From a virus, in IMG/VR virus record IMGVR_UViG_3300022602_000186, positions 1-42,692 of that record: 42,692 nucleotides of DNA. The stretch is one strand, 5' to 3'. Below are positions 36,101 through 42,692 of the stretch, piece after piece; position 1 is the stretch's first letter, and each line of letters starts with the position of its first letter. Both the position numbers and the translations under genes were made by a program. The notes below the pieces were generated by a model. It was not told where the DNA came from. It ran no database searches and worked only from the letters and a program-made list of their open reading frames with translations.

Positions 36101-39100
36101 ACTGTTACCATTAGCAGAACGTATACGTCCGCCAGCTTCGGCAAAATAACCAACATAGTTATAATAACAGAATACGCTAATTGCTTCAGTAATAGCACCA
36201 GATCCAGTAACCCACAAGCCTATACCATCGCTTAACACTTGTGTAAAGTCATTAGACACCATAGCTTTGTTGCCGCCATTGTGTAGTGTTCCATCTACTT
36301 TATAACCTACACAGCCTGTTCCAAATTGTGTAACGTTTTGAATGTAAGGAGATTTACGAATAATCCATACAGTAGTGTCATCTGGGCCGTTACCTGGATT
36401 AAAACTAACATACTTGCCGCCTGTTGGTCTTGCTAATTGGTATGCGTCTGTTTGAGATAGTTGACCTTGTAATCCAGTATTAGTTAGATTTCGCATAGTG
36501 GTACCATTAGTCATGTACCACATATCTTTCAAACAATCGCCAGCGTAAAACTGCATATTACCAAAGCCGCCAACTAGTGTAACTACATTACCTGATGCTG
36601 TTAATGTTTGTAATATTCCAGAAGCAGTTGCCGCTTGACTCAATGTCACTGTGGCAAGACTACTAATTGCTTGTGTAAATGATACAATGGTAGTTCCTGC
36701 TGGAATGCCAGTACCTGTAACATTCATACCAACTGATAAATTGGTAATTTTACTAGCATTCATGATTACTGAACTACCAGTTACAGTTGTACCAGTAAAC
36801 GTTACTGTTGGAGCATTGACTATTTTAAAACTAGTTGCGGTTATTGAACTGCCTAGCACATAGTAAGTTTGTCCTGGATTAATATTAGCTTCAAAAGATG
36901 TAGTAGCATTATTAATGTAAGGACTAATAAATTGTATTGGCATTTGATCTGTTAGACCAGTTGTGCCAGTTGCTGTTATAACATTGGTAAGACCATTAGT
37001 ACCAGTTGCGTAAAATGAGATACTTGTAGCAGGTTGTACTGTTACACTACGTAATTCGTCTCCAACAATAGAAACGTTTTCTGGAACAACAATTGGTAAT
37101 ACTTCGCTGTATGTACCTGTTTTAATATGAATAGTTGCGCTAAGGCCACTATTAGAAGTTGGTACAGAGCTAGCATTTTGATTAGTCAATGCTGTAATAA
37201 CAATATTCATTAAACTAGAAATGCTAGTTGCCGTGCCGGCTTCGGCAGTCATACCTGTAAATGATTGTGCGACATAATTAACACTAGTCGCAACTGTGCC
37301 ATTCAATACTTGATAGCTACTTGCTGGTGCTGTGTTTGTAGCGGCATTTTGCATTAGGCTAGACAAATAAGTCAACGATGTATAAATGTATTGAATTACT
37401 GATTCAGTTAAACTGTTAACTATTTTTGTGTTACTACCGTAATAAAAATATCGTAGAACTGCGGCAACAGTTTGACTATTTCCGCCGCGTTGCATATCGT
37501 ATACTACCGCATCAATAATATAACCGGCATCTCGTTGTGTGTAAAACGGATCAAATAAACTAGATGAACTGTAAGGACTAATATTATTATTAACTTGATA
37601 CAGCATCCATTGATACATTTCTGTAATCATCCATGCTTTGTTAGCTACTAACGCATTTGTAGCATTAGCATAATACTGACCTTGTCCAATAAAGTTACAA
37701 GCATATTTGATTGTTTTCCATGGCTGATCCCAAGTTAAACCATAAGAAGGAGAATCAACACCATTGTAAGTATCTACATAGTAAACATATGGTAAAACAT
37801 TTATCTTTTGCCAAGCTGGAACATTGCCGTTAACTCTTAGATTATATGTGTTAGTACCGATAGGTAAAGCATAATTGCTTGGTCCAGTTGTGAATGTTGG
37901 CAAATCTCCTAATGTGTTTATTGCATTGTTAAGATTACCAGCAACATAAATTACCCAGTAGGTATTCGTAGTATCGATGTCTGGGCGATTGCCACCTACA
38001 ACTTGTACTCCTTGAGTGTTTGTTGATACATTATACAAAGATGTATGATTTTGTATACAGTAATATGTAGAACTAGCCCACAATACAGTATCTCCAACTA
38101 CATAACCAAAGTTATTAGTCCAAGTGTTAAGCCATTTTTTTCCAGGAATTAATAATGTCCAATAAGCAGAATTTACACCGATAAATGATAAAGATTGTCC
38201 ATTAGTTAGTGTACCATTTGGTGCTCTATCTAAGACTACTTTGTTTACTGTTCCTGTGACACTAACCGAAGAAGAAACTGTTTGACTATTGTTAATAGTA
38301 TAAACACCCGCTCCGCCGTTAGTTGTTCCAATAGATGTAATAATAGTACCAGCTGAAACTCCAGTAGCAGTACTTAATAACATACCTACTGCAAATGTTC
38401 CAGTAATAGTTCCGCCAATAGTTAATGCTGTTCCTGATATAGTAATTGCTGTACTAGTTGCTGTACTAGTTGAACTAGACATTAAAATTTGTCCGTTAGT
38501 TATACCAGTACCACTAACAATCATGCCAGTAGCTAAATTTTGTGAACCATTAATTACTAGTGTAGTTCCAGAACTACCAGTTGATTGATATACATAAGAA
38601 ACAGAAAAACCAGATGGATCTTGCTGTGTATTGTCAACTGTAGCTTCGTATACATTACCATTACGTGTTACTACAGAACCAATTGCGTATGATTTTCCAG
38701 GTAGTCCACTCCATGCTCCTTGTATACTAAATCCCTGGTTAAACAATGACCAATTTCCAGTACTAGTACTTGGGACGTTGTTAAGATTGTTAGCTGTCTT
38801 ACTAATGTAAGCATTACCGCCATATACAATAGCATCACCAATTTGATAAGTTGTACTAGAAGACCAAACAAGACTAAAATCTTGTCCAGGTAACCACATG
38901 GTAAAATTAGAAGAACTAAATGTGCCTGAACTAGTATGATATGTTGTACAAATATAAATGTCTGCGTCAACTTTTACAAGATCGTTTGCTTTATATCTGT
39001 AGCCAGACTGCCAATTTCCGAGATAAGCAACACCGTTGTACCAAACTGTCCAACTAGATTGATTAGCTTCAAGACCTAATGATGCGCTTCCAGCCGACAC

Positions 39101-39547
39101 ATGTGCTGTAGTACATTTATATGTAATGCCACCATACGTAACTACGGCTCCAACACCGTAAGTTGTACTAGGTGTCCATACTCCTAACCATGTAGATTCT
39201 TGAACATAAACAGACCAATTGGTAACATCATTAGAAAAAATTGTACTTGTATGGGCAATAGTACATTGATATAATGTTCCGTCGAATATAACTAAATTAT
39301 TTAAACTGTAAAGTGTGTTAGGAGACCATGTACCTGCGAAAGTATGTCCAACAGTCATCAAACTCCAGCAAGGATACGGGCTAGCATACAAATCTGTATA
39401 AAAGTTTGAGCTAGATGTATTTGGTACTAGACAAACATAGGCTTGTCCTTGATATTGAACTACGTTATCTCTAGCGTAGACAGTTGTTGGAGCCCATGCT
39501 CCTGCCCAGTTATAACGTAATCGGCCAATTTTAAATTCTGCTGCCAT
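30146..39547 (-). CDS. Giant modular virion protein (3133 aa), paralogue of the 3768-aa protein
   Basis: Starts MAAEFKIGRLRYNWAGAWAP and repeats the plan of its neighbour. There are CBM5/12-like repeats (1-~480), a beta-helix-like start (PWKTIKYACNFIGQGQ, ~606; VSIVGDELRS, ~830) and the conserved central block (~1016-1216, SNDFTQVLSDGIG, NGNSSYGTFGVVSEG). Ig-like arrays and propeller-like 'W..IAYGN' repeats follow, with the shared end STDENGNFAVGSLFGVQQ (~2973). Two parts are its own. At ~1230-1500 is a jelly-roll carbohydrate-binding-like domain (MLQYSNNFVASVWTNDGN ... WYRVWVSVYD). At ~2319-2516 is a LamG/concanavalin-like domain (FGAQDFTVEFWFYRSS, GYIDEIRVSKGIARYT). Either could bind surface glycans. 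AGGAAAAG precedes the ATG. Confidence 0.85.
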   Translation of the reverse strand: MAAEFKIGRLRYNWAGAWAPTTVYARDNVVQYQGQAYVCLVPNTSSSNFYTDLYASPYPCWSLMTVGHTFAGTWSPNTLYSLNNLVIFDGTLYQCTIAHTSTIFSNDVTNWSVYVQESTWLGVWTPSTTYGVGAVVTYGGITYKCTTAHVSAGSASLGLEANQSSWTVWYNGVAYLGNWQSGYRYKANDLVKVDADIYICTTYHTSSGTFSSSNFTMWLPGQDFSLVWSSSTTYQIGDAIVYGGNAYISKTANNLNNVPSTSTGNWSLFNQGFSIQGAWSGLPGKSYAIGSVVTRNGNVYEATVDNTQQDPSGFSVSYVYQSTGSSGTTLVINGSQNLATGMIVSGTGITNGQILMSSSTSTATSTAITISGTALTIGGTITGTFAVGMLLSTATGVSAGTIITSIGTTNGGAGVYTINNSQTVSSSVSVTGTVNKVVLDRAPNGTLTNGQSLSFIGVNSAYWTLLIPGKKWLNTWTNNFGYVVGDTVLWASSTYYCIQNHTSLYNVSTNTQGVQVVGGNRPDIDTTNTYWVIYVAGNLNNAINTLGDLPTFTTGPSNYALPIGTNTYNLRVNGNVPAWQKINVLPYVYYVDTYNGVDSPSYGLTWDQPWKTIKYACNFIGQGQYYANATNALVANKAWMITEMYQWMLYQVNNNISPYSSSSLFDPFYTQRDAGYIIDAVVYDMQRGGNSQTVAAVLRYFYYGSNTKIVNSLTESVIQYIYTSLTYLSSLMQNAATNTAPASSYQVLNGTVATSVNYVAQSFTGMTAEAGTATSISSLMNIVITALTNQNASSVPTSNSGLSATIHIKTGTYSEVLPIVVPENVSIVGDELRSVTVQPATSISFYATGTNGLTNVITATGTTGLTDQMPIQFISPYINNATTSFEANINPGQTYYVLGSSITATSFKIVNAPTVTFTGTTVTGSSVIMNASKITNLSVGMNVTGTGIPAGTTIVSFTQAISSLATVTLSQAATASGILQTLTASGNVVTLVGGFGNMQFYAGDCLKDMWYMTNGTTMRNLTNTGLQGQLSQTDAYQLARPTGGKYVSFNPGNGPDDTTVWIIRKSPYIQNVTQFGTGCVGYKVDGTLHNGGNKAMVSNDFTQVLSDGIGLWVTGSGAITEAISVFCYYNYVGYFAEAGGRIRSANGNSSYGTFGVVSEGYDVNEIPATGNIFNQSTQVQASVAQAFGTTNNILKLNFNNAGSGYFLPATNMLQYSNNFVASVWTNDGNVSFIKNEVAPTGYTEAWLLTGSQSTPGTGYIQQNISINPSGAFYSAVSGTTQNSAPGAGATFDITVTATAYTAVVHSGSPGSNYAVSNTILIKGSQLGGVDGVNDCTITVASLSGTGILSINAPTGVVPTGSAQLYTLSMYVYPGTSSTIDLQGIFSGTSTVVSGISYNVTTNVVTPYAGTALGNSTTAGMTPIYYGALKTLVPGWYRVWVSVYDITGLNNTLTYKFFTQSANAPTIGQYSIIYGAQTELSGVTPPPDFYLETTSSMYTAYSNFEVVGAGSGALLSGDETRSGSVFNARIITDTAGYTGGNGYVTSSNTAQGGNSYSIQISNADPGLSNYLGMRIFIQSGTGAGQYGYITYYNKGSTTDSNGIASKTALICQDEVDQISITTTTYSVTAANNLMTIASGTDLSKIYVNQPVQFTPTYYTSVVTSTAVGQVTAISTQGGTVNVIQLTSVANLAANMLITFTGSGFNITAGYNYYILQINPTINGTLYTNCIQISTTLYGTAVQLSTVLASANVTMIMNYPSYTGYLTAGGNATVLNVTGITSTTGVFSGTGFNLTVGQQVTITGIFSYGGITNYVEGTTYYVTGSPTSTAFQLASSYANALASVPITTTVSSGTITGITVTAYSITTSNMLSNIAIQFTGVALGGVTLGTNYYIQDIIDSNNFTVSTQQINLTSTSTVGGSTNTIQATTSSLVPLNPVVFGGTLFDASLTANTTYYISNIVDSNDFTIASSIYRTTITSTTYSTNIIQVVGSITSFVQYQPIIFSGIAPGTTFGNIAPETVYYILTINTSLNQIVISTDKVNPFPLTTASGVVYARTCLSTAAVVLGGGTGSMTVTSTGSKVMVTNSISTTGTMNATFQTSLIGGVNSYTRYYITAINPGTNPTISVSTSLGGTPLTLANGLGNMQMGASGWDNINPGTPSVILDSTSSYYIEPRAIFSNPSWSQVTGTMASPLANGVNWQGIAYGNNYFLAIPATGVSGAVSSNGVNWTSMVLPANVTSWSSIAFGNYYWIAVGTTSTGTSVAAYSNSNGTGWRTNNLPSTSTWSQIAYGNGKFVTISSDNTRVAYTTNFGSTWSSASLPSSTAIALSGTPVISTTQSKFGGSSLYLNGSSYITVASDTKFNFGAQDFTVEFWFYRSSSPAATQILFDMRVNSSANEPVIYLDSTYQVICGLANNASAIASGFTAAINTWIHVSLSKQGTNAKLFINGTQYGSTFTDSTTHIQSAIVVGARQSDLGSPFTGYIDEIRVSKGIARYTATFTTSLTQFTSDANTSLLMHLDDVNNSTAITSSIGTWIGLSYGTGLFLAINSNGSGAWSYDGVIWQSTTLPASTGTLAVSSITGAQGTFSCTTSPNQLVLGQTVTISGTNTGAGAVTNGTYYIIATNGSTSFTLGATPSSGTGITTTSGNPNGLVFTVGASNYSGLTWGDNRFVAIQNGTGLYSAYSFNGITWYQSLTYMSSTSIVYGQGRFVAVSSNNTTEYNSHAAVYWTQRTLTYGNINAIGFGFNASNVGVFPTLAGTGGNQGQVTAIYEGTRAQGRATVTSGTITAVTLFETGSNYSVSPTATFIDFNSQVTAQVNPRIGNGALSNPTFVNRGSGYNTTSTQVSITGNGYADTYQTGYTLIINNLSTLPLVGSNLTIAGNSTIYKVTSATAVYGTTAPFIEANVQVSPSMSTALSPSNGTAISLRQLYSQCRLTNHDFLSIGSGNAITSNYPNINEVNAIISNEAIELNQGHVFWTSTDENGNFAVGSLFGVQQATGTVTLSATQFGLQGLQTLSLGGIAVGGSSVVVTQFSTDPTFVANSDAIIPTQKAIKSYLTGRLSQGGSNTYTGTLIAGTVDVGGANFIKSTVANGQIGSIVKMANKVYINAYGVAGNMAALDFFMQQNRSRSITQF
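35484..35730 (-). repeat. Mobile protein module (type B), copy 2
   Basis: Encodes about 82 residues (YSAVSGTTQN, GATFDITVTATAYTAVVHSG, YAVSNTILIKGSQLGG) inside the jelly-roll-like domain of the 3133-aa protein. It separates GYIQQNISINPSGAF from QLYTLSMYVYPG. Same order of motifs as the copy at 28605-28850. Confidence 0.6.
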
Positions 39548-39559
39548 GTTCTTTTCCTA

Positions 39560-39952
39560 TTAGATCGCTGAAATTGTTTGAGCGTTTGTATATGTGTAAG
39601 ACTGATTAATACGAACTACTAATTCGCCAGTATTGTCAATGTAGTAATAACAATTTTTATTGTCCCAACGATACTGATCAAATACTAAATTGGGATATGG
39701 TCGACTATGATCCGTAGCTAAACGTCCATCAAAAAAATCAACACCATATTCAAAATTTTCAAAGTTATTAGAGCTTGAGCCAGGTACATTCAATGTTAAA
39801 GAGGCCGCACTTGACAGTTGATCAATTTTATAAAAATAAAGTGTACCGTCGTTTGCTCCGCCGTCAGTTCTTTGTAATCCGTAGAAATATCTAGGATTTC
39901 CATCGCCTAGTAAATCCCCTAAATTATATTCATTACCAATGTAATATGTCAT
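39560..39952 (-). CDS. Small virion structural protein of a marine T4-like phage type
   Basis: A 130-residue protein starting MTYYIGNEYNLGDLLGDGNP. It is dense in Tyr, Asp and Asn, with motifs RYFYGLQRTDGG, FEYGVDFFDGRL, FDQYRWDNKNCYYYIDNTGE and LVVRINQSY. I recall very similar short proteins in the fibre region of cyanophage genomes, where they are annotated as virion structural proteins. Its mechanism is unknown. AAGGAT lies shortly before the ATG. It sits between the giant protein gene and another small structural gene with short spacers, all in one operon. Confidence 0.72.
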   Translation of the reverse strand: MTYYIGNEYNLGDLLGDGNPRYFYGLQRTDGGANDGTLYFYKIDQLSSAASLTLNVPGSSSNNFENFEYGVDFFDGRLATDHSRPYPNLVFDQYRWDNKNCYYYIDNTGELVVRINQSYTYTNAQTISAI

Positions 39953-39961
39953 GATTTATCC

Positions 39962-40513
39962 TTAACTTATTTCTACCCAACTCATTACCATGTCAAGACT
40001 GCTGACAAAATTTGTCCATACCATAACATTGGTACTAGGGCCTAACACTAATCGTTCACCACCATTGATTACCCGGGCACTAGTATTAGCTGGTATTACA
40101 ATATTGTTAACATAATAAGCTGTAGTACCGGCTACTGTATCAGTTAACTGAACGCTGGCTAAAATTATATTTGAAGATGTATTTGTTAAACTAAGTCCAA
40201 TAACAGTTGTTCTGGCACTGGCATTAGTAACTAATGCGGTAAATGATATTGTGCCGCCTGTTGCCGCACCAGTTGTTGAATTTGCGTATGTTACAGAAGT
40301 TGCTGTACATCCAGTAACTGTATATGTCCCGTTGTAGCCAGCTACACTAATACCAGATACTGTTATAGTTTGTCCAGTTGTAAAAGGCGCTGTACCTTGG
40401 CTAGCAAATGTTAGTGTAACAGATCCGCTTGATGGCGAACCAGGAGTAACTGCTGTTACAGTTAGTTGAGTTCCTATTCCTGATGCTAAAGCGTTTTTAA
40501 AATTTGTTGTCAT
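39962..40513 (-). CDS. Small virion structural protein carrying an inserted Ig-like module
   Basis: A 183-residue protein. The first 15 residues (MTTNFKNALASGIGT) and the last ~93 (TALVTNASARTTVIGLSLTN ... NGGERLVLGPSTNVMVWTN ... SWVEIS) together make the compact small structural protein I recall from marine T4-like phages. Residues 16-90 are a separate Thr/Gly-rich Ig-like unit (TITVSGISVAGYNGTYTVTG) of the kind repeated in the giant proteins. It appears to have been inserted near the N-terminus. AGGATAAG precedes the ATG, and the gap to the gene upstream is 3 nt. Role in the virion not known. Confidence 0.72.
   Translation of the reverse strand: MTTNFKNALASGIGTQLTVTAVTPGSPSSGSVTLTFASQGTAPFTTGQTITVSGISVAGYNGTYTVTGCTATSVTYANSTTGAATGGTISFTALVTNASARTTVIGLSLTNTSSNIILASVQLTDTVAGTTAYYVNNIVIPANTSARVINGGERLVLGPSTNVMVWTNFVSSLDMVMSWVEIS
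40244..40468 (-). repeat. Ig-like module insertion (type A) in small structural gene
   Basis: This stretch encodes residues 16-90 of the 183-aa protein and splits an otherwise continuous small protein. A related unit is at 29535-29798 in the giant 3768-aa gene, where it splits a CBM-like repeat. Both copies have a 'F..GqTIT.SG' core followed by a strand ending in a Cys-containing 'T.C..T.VT' turn. The boundaries are judged from the flanking protein context. Confidence 0.5.
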
Positions 40514-40516
40514 TTC

Positions 40517-41572
40517 TTATCCTATCATTAGTGCAGCTTCAATACTGATGTCTGTAGCGTCATTAAATGTTACACCTGTACTTGTTCCTGTTACGCTAAT
40601 CCAATTTGTTCCGTTAAACACTTCCATATACTGTAAATCAGTATTATATCGCATCATGCCTGTTTCAGAATACTGAATGGCTGGACGATTATTACTAGTT
40701 CCTACGGGTACTACAATTCCGTATGTGCCTGGAAATTTGGCATAACCAGTTCCAGATTCTACAAATGTAGTTACAGCGTTAGGCACCACGTTAGTAATAC
40801 TATTACCAACAAACTTTAAATTTCCTATTACTATGCCGCCAGTGCCGGTAGTTGAAAGATTAATGTCTGTATTTGACGATATTGCACTAATTGTATTACT
40901 ACTTATCTTTAAACTGCTGGAATAAAAATTATTGGTATTTACTGTAGAAATTGTCGAAGTTGTTATGTAAGAATTTACTGCGAATACGTTGTTCCATTGT
41001 AGGCTATTTGAACCTAAATTGTAAGTTGCTGTAACGCTAGGAAGCACATCGCTATTAACTTCTCCGTCAAAAGTAACAGTATCTCCTGACGAATTACCTA
41101 GTTGTAAATTGCCGTCCGCTGTGATATTTCCAGTAGCATGCAAGTTACCGTTAACTAGTGTGTTGGCGTTTAAATTAATACTGCCGGTGCCCGATGGGCT
41201 AACATTGATATCGGTATTTGTGCCGGTTGAGCTGATTACATTGGTGTTAACTTGTAACTGCCCAACTGTAATTGTGCCTTGATATACAACTCCGTTTGCT
41301 CCGGTTGGTAGCAATGTAATTGTATTATTGGTGCTGGAAATTGTACTGTTGGCAATTGTAATTTGGCCAAGAGTAGTTGAATTTGTTACTTGAAGATTGG
41401 TAGTACGGGTAGTTCCATTGACATCTAAATCGTAGGCTGGCGTTGCTGTATTAATGCCCACACGGCTGTTAACAACATCCAAGTACAGTAGGCTCGTCTC
41501 AAAAGCTAAATTTACCCCGTTACGAAGCAAATTATCCTTTAAGAGCGGACCCGAAATTCGACCAACAGCCAT
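40517..41572 (-). CDS. Tail-fibre-type virion protein
   Basis: A 351-residue protein typical of marine T4-like phages. The N-terminus MAVGRISGPLLKDNLLRNGV is followed by LAFETSLLYLDVVNSRVGIN and TPAYDLDVNGT. A repetitive beta-fibre region comes next, with DINVSPSGTGSI, NGNLHATGNITADGNLQLGN (about 143-162) and YNLGSNSLQWNN. The C-terminal part has the 'MMRYNTDLQYMEVFNGTNW' segment, related to the anchor motif of the glycine-rich proteins, and ends in DISIEAALMIG. It is a paralogue of the gene upstream. GGGAG stands 8 nt before the ATG. The gene has an unusually long (~120 nt) structured leader behind a CTAAATA promoter. Confidence 0.82.
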   Translation of the reverse strand: MAVGRISGPLLKDNLLRNGVNLAFETSLLYLDVVNSRVGINTATPAYDLDVNGTTRTTNLQVTNSTTLGQITIANSTISSTNNTITLLPTGANGVVYQGTITVGQLQVNTNVISSTGTNTDINVSPSGTGSINLNANTLVNGNLHATGNITADGNLQLGNSSGDTVTFDGEVNSDVLPSVTATYNLGSNSLQWNNVFAVNSYITTSTISTVNTNNFYSSSLKISSNTISAISSNTDINLSTTGTGGIVIGNLKFVGNSITNVVPNAVTTFVESGTGYAKFPGTYGIVVPVGTSNNRPAIQYSETGMMRYNTDLQYMEVFNGTNWISVTGTSTGVTFNDATDISIEAALMIG

Positions 41573-41691
41573 TTACGCTCCCGTATACCCCGTGTTTCAC
41601 GGTTAACCTAGTTTGGGATCACTCCCGCATCCTTTCGGCTCTTTGTCGGTTTACCACAGTAGAATATCGTAAAAACTTGGTCAGTTTTTAC
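41573..41691 (-). promoter_or_regulatory. Structured 5' leader RNA of the fibre operon
   Basis: Read on the minus strand, this leader starts with a perfect 8-bp hairpin (41669-41691, 7-nt loop) placed right where transcription from CTAAATA should begin. It is followed by three small hairpins: CC-GAAA-GG (41631-41638), GGGA-GTGA-TCCC (41615-41626) and CCGTG-AAA-CACGG (41590-41602). Two of the loops are GNRA tetraloops. GGGAG before the ATG follows directly. It is visibly GC-richer than its surroundings. I matched it from memory against common riboswitch and ribozyme cores and found none that fits. Confidence 0.55.
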
Positions 41692-41699
41692 AGTAATAG

Positions 41700-41706
41700 T
41701 ATTTAG
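41700..41706 (-). promoter_or_regulatory. T4-like late promoter core CTAAATA
   Basis: On the minus strand CTAAATA lies about 128 nt before the ATG at 41572, between two fibre genes. Transcription should start roughly at 41693, at the foot of the hairpin 41669-41691. The same heptamer precedes genes at 5079 and 12945. Confidence 0.55.
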
Positions 41707-41715
41707 CTGTTTTGG

Positions 41716-42692
41716 TTATAACCCTAATACAAGGGCCCAAATATCGGCAATATCGTTAACGTCGCTGTTTTGAATAACAGGTTGTGTTCCCCTAACTGGA
41801 ATCCAACCAGCAGTGGCATCATATACTTCTGGAGTACCTATATCAGTATTGAATCTAGTAGTACCTGGTTCGGGAGTTAATTGTCTAGTAGTACTGTCGC
41901 CTTCTGGAATTGATAATCCATTGACACCCGAAAATTTAATATAGCCGTTAGTTGTACCAGATAAGGTAATCACAGAACTACTATAATTTACGATATTATA
42001 ATTGTTTAACTGTATGTTACTATTGGTCAGCACCACTCCTTGTGGACTTACTGTAGGGCTTAATATTAAATCAACACTAGGATTAACACTTTTAATTGTG
42101 TTTCCAGTAATTTGAATATCGCCAGAGATCATATTTCCTGCGGTTAATGTATCCAAATTTCCAGTAGTTGAATATAACCCAAGAGCATATAAATTGTTCC
42201 ATGCTAAACTGCTTGATCCTAAATTGTATACCGGAGTTATTTGATAAAATGGCGCTCCAGCATTAGTATATAATGTCTCGCCGTCCTCGGCTAGTAATAT
42301 TTGTCCGTCCGAACTTAGCATTGGTTCAGACACAGGAGTTATCAATTCTAGTGGGTTTACTGGGATTATATCGCTGTGAATGCCAGCGGCAAAGGTAATA
42401 GTATCTGTGTTAGCATTACCTAGTGTTACATTACCATCCCATGTAATGTTACCGGTAGCATGTAGGCCGCCGTTAACCAAGACATTATTATTGAATATAA
42501 CCGATCCAGTACCAGCAGGACTAAAATTTATGTCGCTATTGTTAGTAGATGCGATTACATTGGTACTAAAATATAAATTATCAGTAGCAAGCCCTTGTGT
42601 ACTAATTGTAGGATTACTAGATTGATTAGGTTGAATGTAGATTACATCTACAAAGTTTTGTATTTGACTACCAGTGAATACTAAGTTTGAGC
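41716..42692 (-). CDS. Tail-fibre-type virion protein, N-terminus beyond the window
   Basis: The frame is open to the right edge, giving at least 324 residues; a TTG at 42480 lies inside the coding region and is not the start. The part upstream of it reads IQNFVDVIYIQPNQSS, TNNSDINFSPAGTGSVIFNN, then LVNGGLHATGNITWDGNVTL. This matches the middle of the next gene (DINVSPSGTGSI, NGNLHATGNIT), so the two are paralogues. Further on are IHSDIIPVNPLEL and YNLGSSSLAWNNLYALG. A 'TRFNTDIGTPEVYDATAGW' segment like the anchor of the glycine-rich proteins comes before the end, DIADIWALVLGL. The missing N-terminus is probably of the fibre type seen downstream. Confidence 0.82.
   Translation of the reverse strand, partial: SNLVFTGSQIQNFVDVIYIQPNQSSNPTISTQGLATDNLYFSTNVIASTNNSDINFSPAGTGSVIFNNNVLVNGGLHATGNITWDGNVTLGNANTDTITFAAGIHSDIIPVNPLELITPVSEPMLSSDGQILLAEDGETLYTNAGAPFYQITPVYNLGSSSLAWNNLYALGLYSTTGNLDTLTAGNMISGDIQITGNTIKSVNPSVDLILSPTVSPQGVVLTNSNIQLNNYNIVNYSSSVITLSGTTNGYIKFSGVNGLSIPEGDSTTRQLTPEPGTTRFNTDIGTPEVYDATAGWIPVRGTQPVIQNSDVNDIADIWALVLGL

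Noticed and set aside
41573-41668. Known riboswitch or self-cleaving ribozyme (cyclic-di-GMP, glnA/downstream-peptide, hammerhead, twister)
   Set aside because: A few short similarities, but the conserved cores (for example CUGAUGA plus GAAA for hammerhead) are absent.
41669-41691. Hairpin as an intrinsic terminator for the upstream fibre gene
   Set aside because: The stem is A-T rich and is not followed by a T-run on the minus strand; its position at the predicted transcript start fits a 5' stem better.
42380-42625. Plus-strand 81-codon frame
   Set aside because: The minus-strand fibre frame is open through this region to the window edge and matches its paralogue there.
1-42692. CRISPR arrays, tRNA genes, insertion sequences, integrase or attachment sites
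   Set aside because: I looked for regularly spaced repeats, cloverleaf cores and transposase/integrase motifs and saw none.

Overview
This window looks like part of the genome of a large, AT-rich, tailed bacteriophage of the marine T4-like myovirus group (the kind known from cyanophages, pelagiphages and uncultured marine phage contigs). Four things support this. There is a gp15-like tail sheath stabiliser. A set of small virion proteins and tail-fibre proteins is of a type typical of marine T4-like phages. Short T4-like late promoter cores (CTAAATA or NATAAATA) sit in front of gene starts. Genes are tightly packed, with TAATG/ATGA overlaps. No host-type housekeeping gene, tRNA, integrase or CRISPR array was seen. 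The host cannot be named from this window.

Layout. (1) 1-2647, plus strand: the end of an upstream (neck-like) gene, gp15 with a long C-terminal extension, a Nudix hydrolase and a 2-oxoglutarate/Fe(II) oxygenase. (2) 2638-7142, minus strand: a flavin-dependent halogenase-like protein, a DUF6065-like protein, an overlapping run of three 2OG-oxygenase-fold proteins (one with its metal site lost) and a small unknown protein. (3) 7238-9464, plus strand: a 2OG oxygenase and a NodU/CmcH-type carbamoyltransferase behind a sigma70-like promoter. (4) 9425-12945, minus strand: another 2OG oxygenase and two glycine-rich adhesin/tail-fibre genes. (5) 13027-15306, plus strand: a 2OG oxygenase overlapping a complete tryptophan-halogenase-like gene, then a small unknown gene and a strong bidirectional terminator. 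(6) 15362-42692, minus strand: a 27-kb virion/tail-fibre block. It holds a third glycine-rich adhesin, a fibre with a C-terminal S74 self-cleaving chaperone domain, small structural proteins, two giant paralogous modular proteins (3768 and 3133 aa) and two related fibres, the last one cut by the window edge. No stretch longer than about 300 bases lacks a gene.

How the genes may work together. Seven 2OG/Fe(II)-fold proteins, two halogenase-like flavoproteins and one carbamoyltransferase are interleaved with glycine-rich receptor-binding-type proteins. Several of the enzyme genes carry the same late promoter motif as the virion genes. My inference is a late-expressed tailoring cassette that hydroxylates, halogenates or carbamoylates something made late in infection: virion adhesins, a surface glycan, or less likely the DNA. 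The substrate is not visible in the sequence. The giant proteins appear to evolve by insertion of mobile beta-rich modules into loops of other domains; the same module is seen in unrelated contexts.
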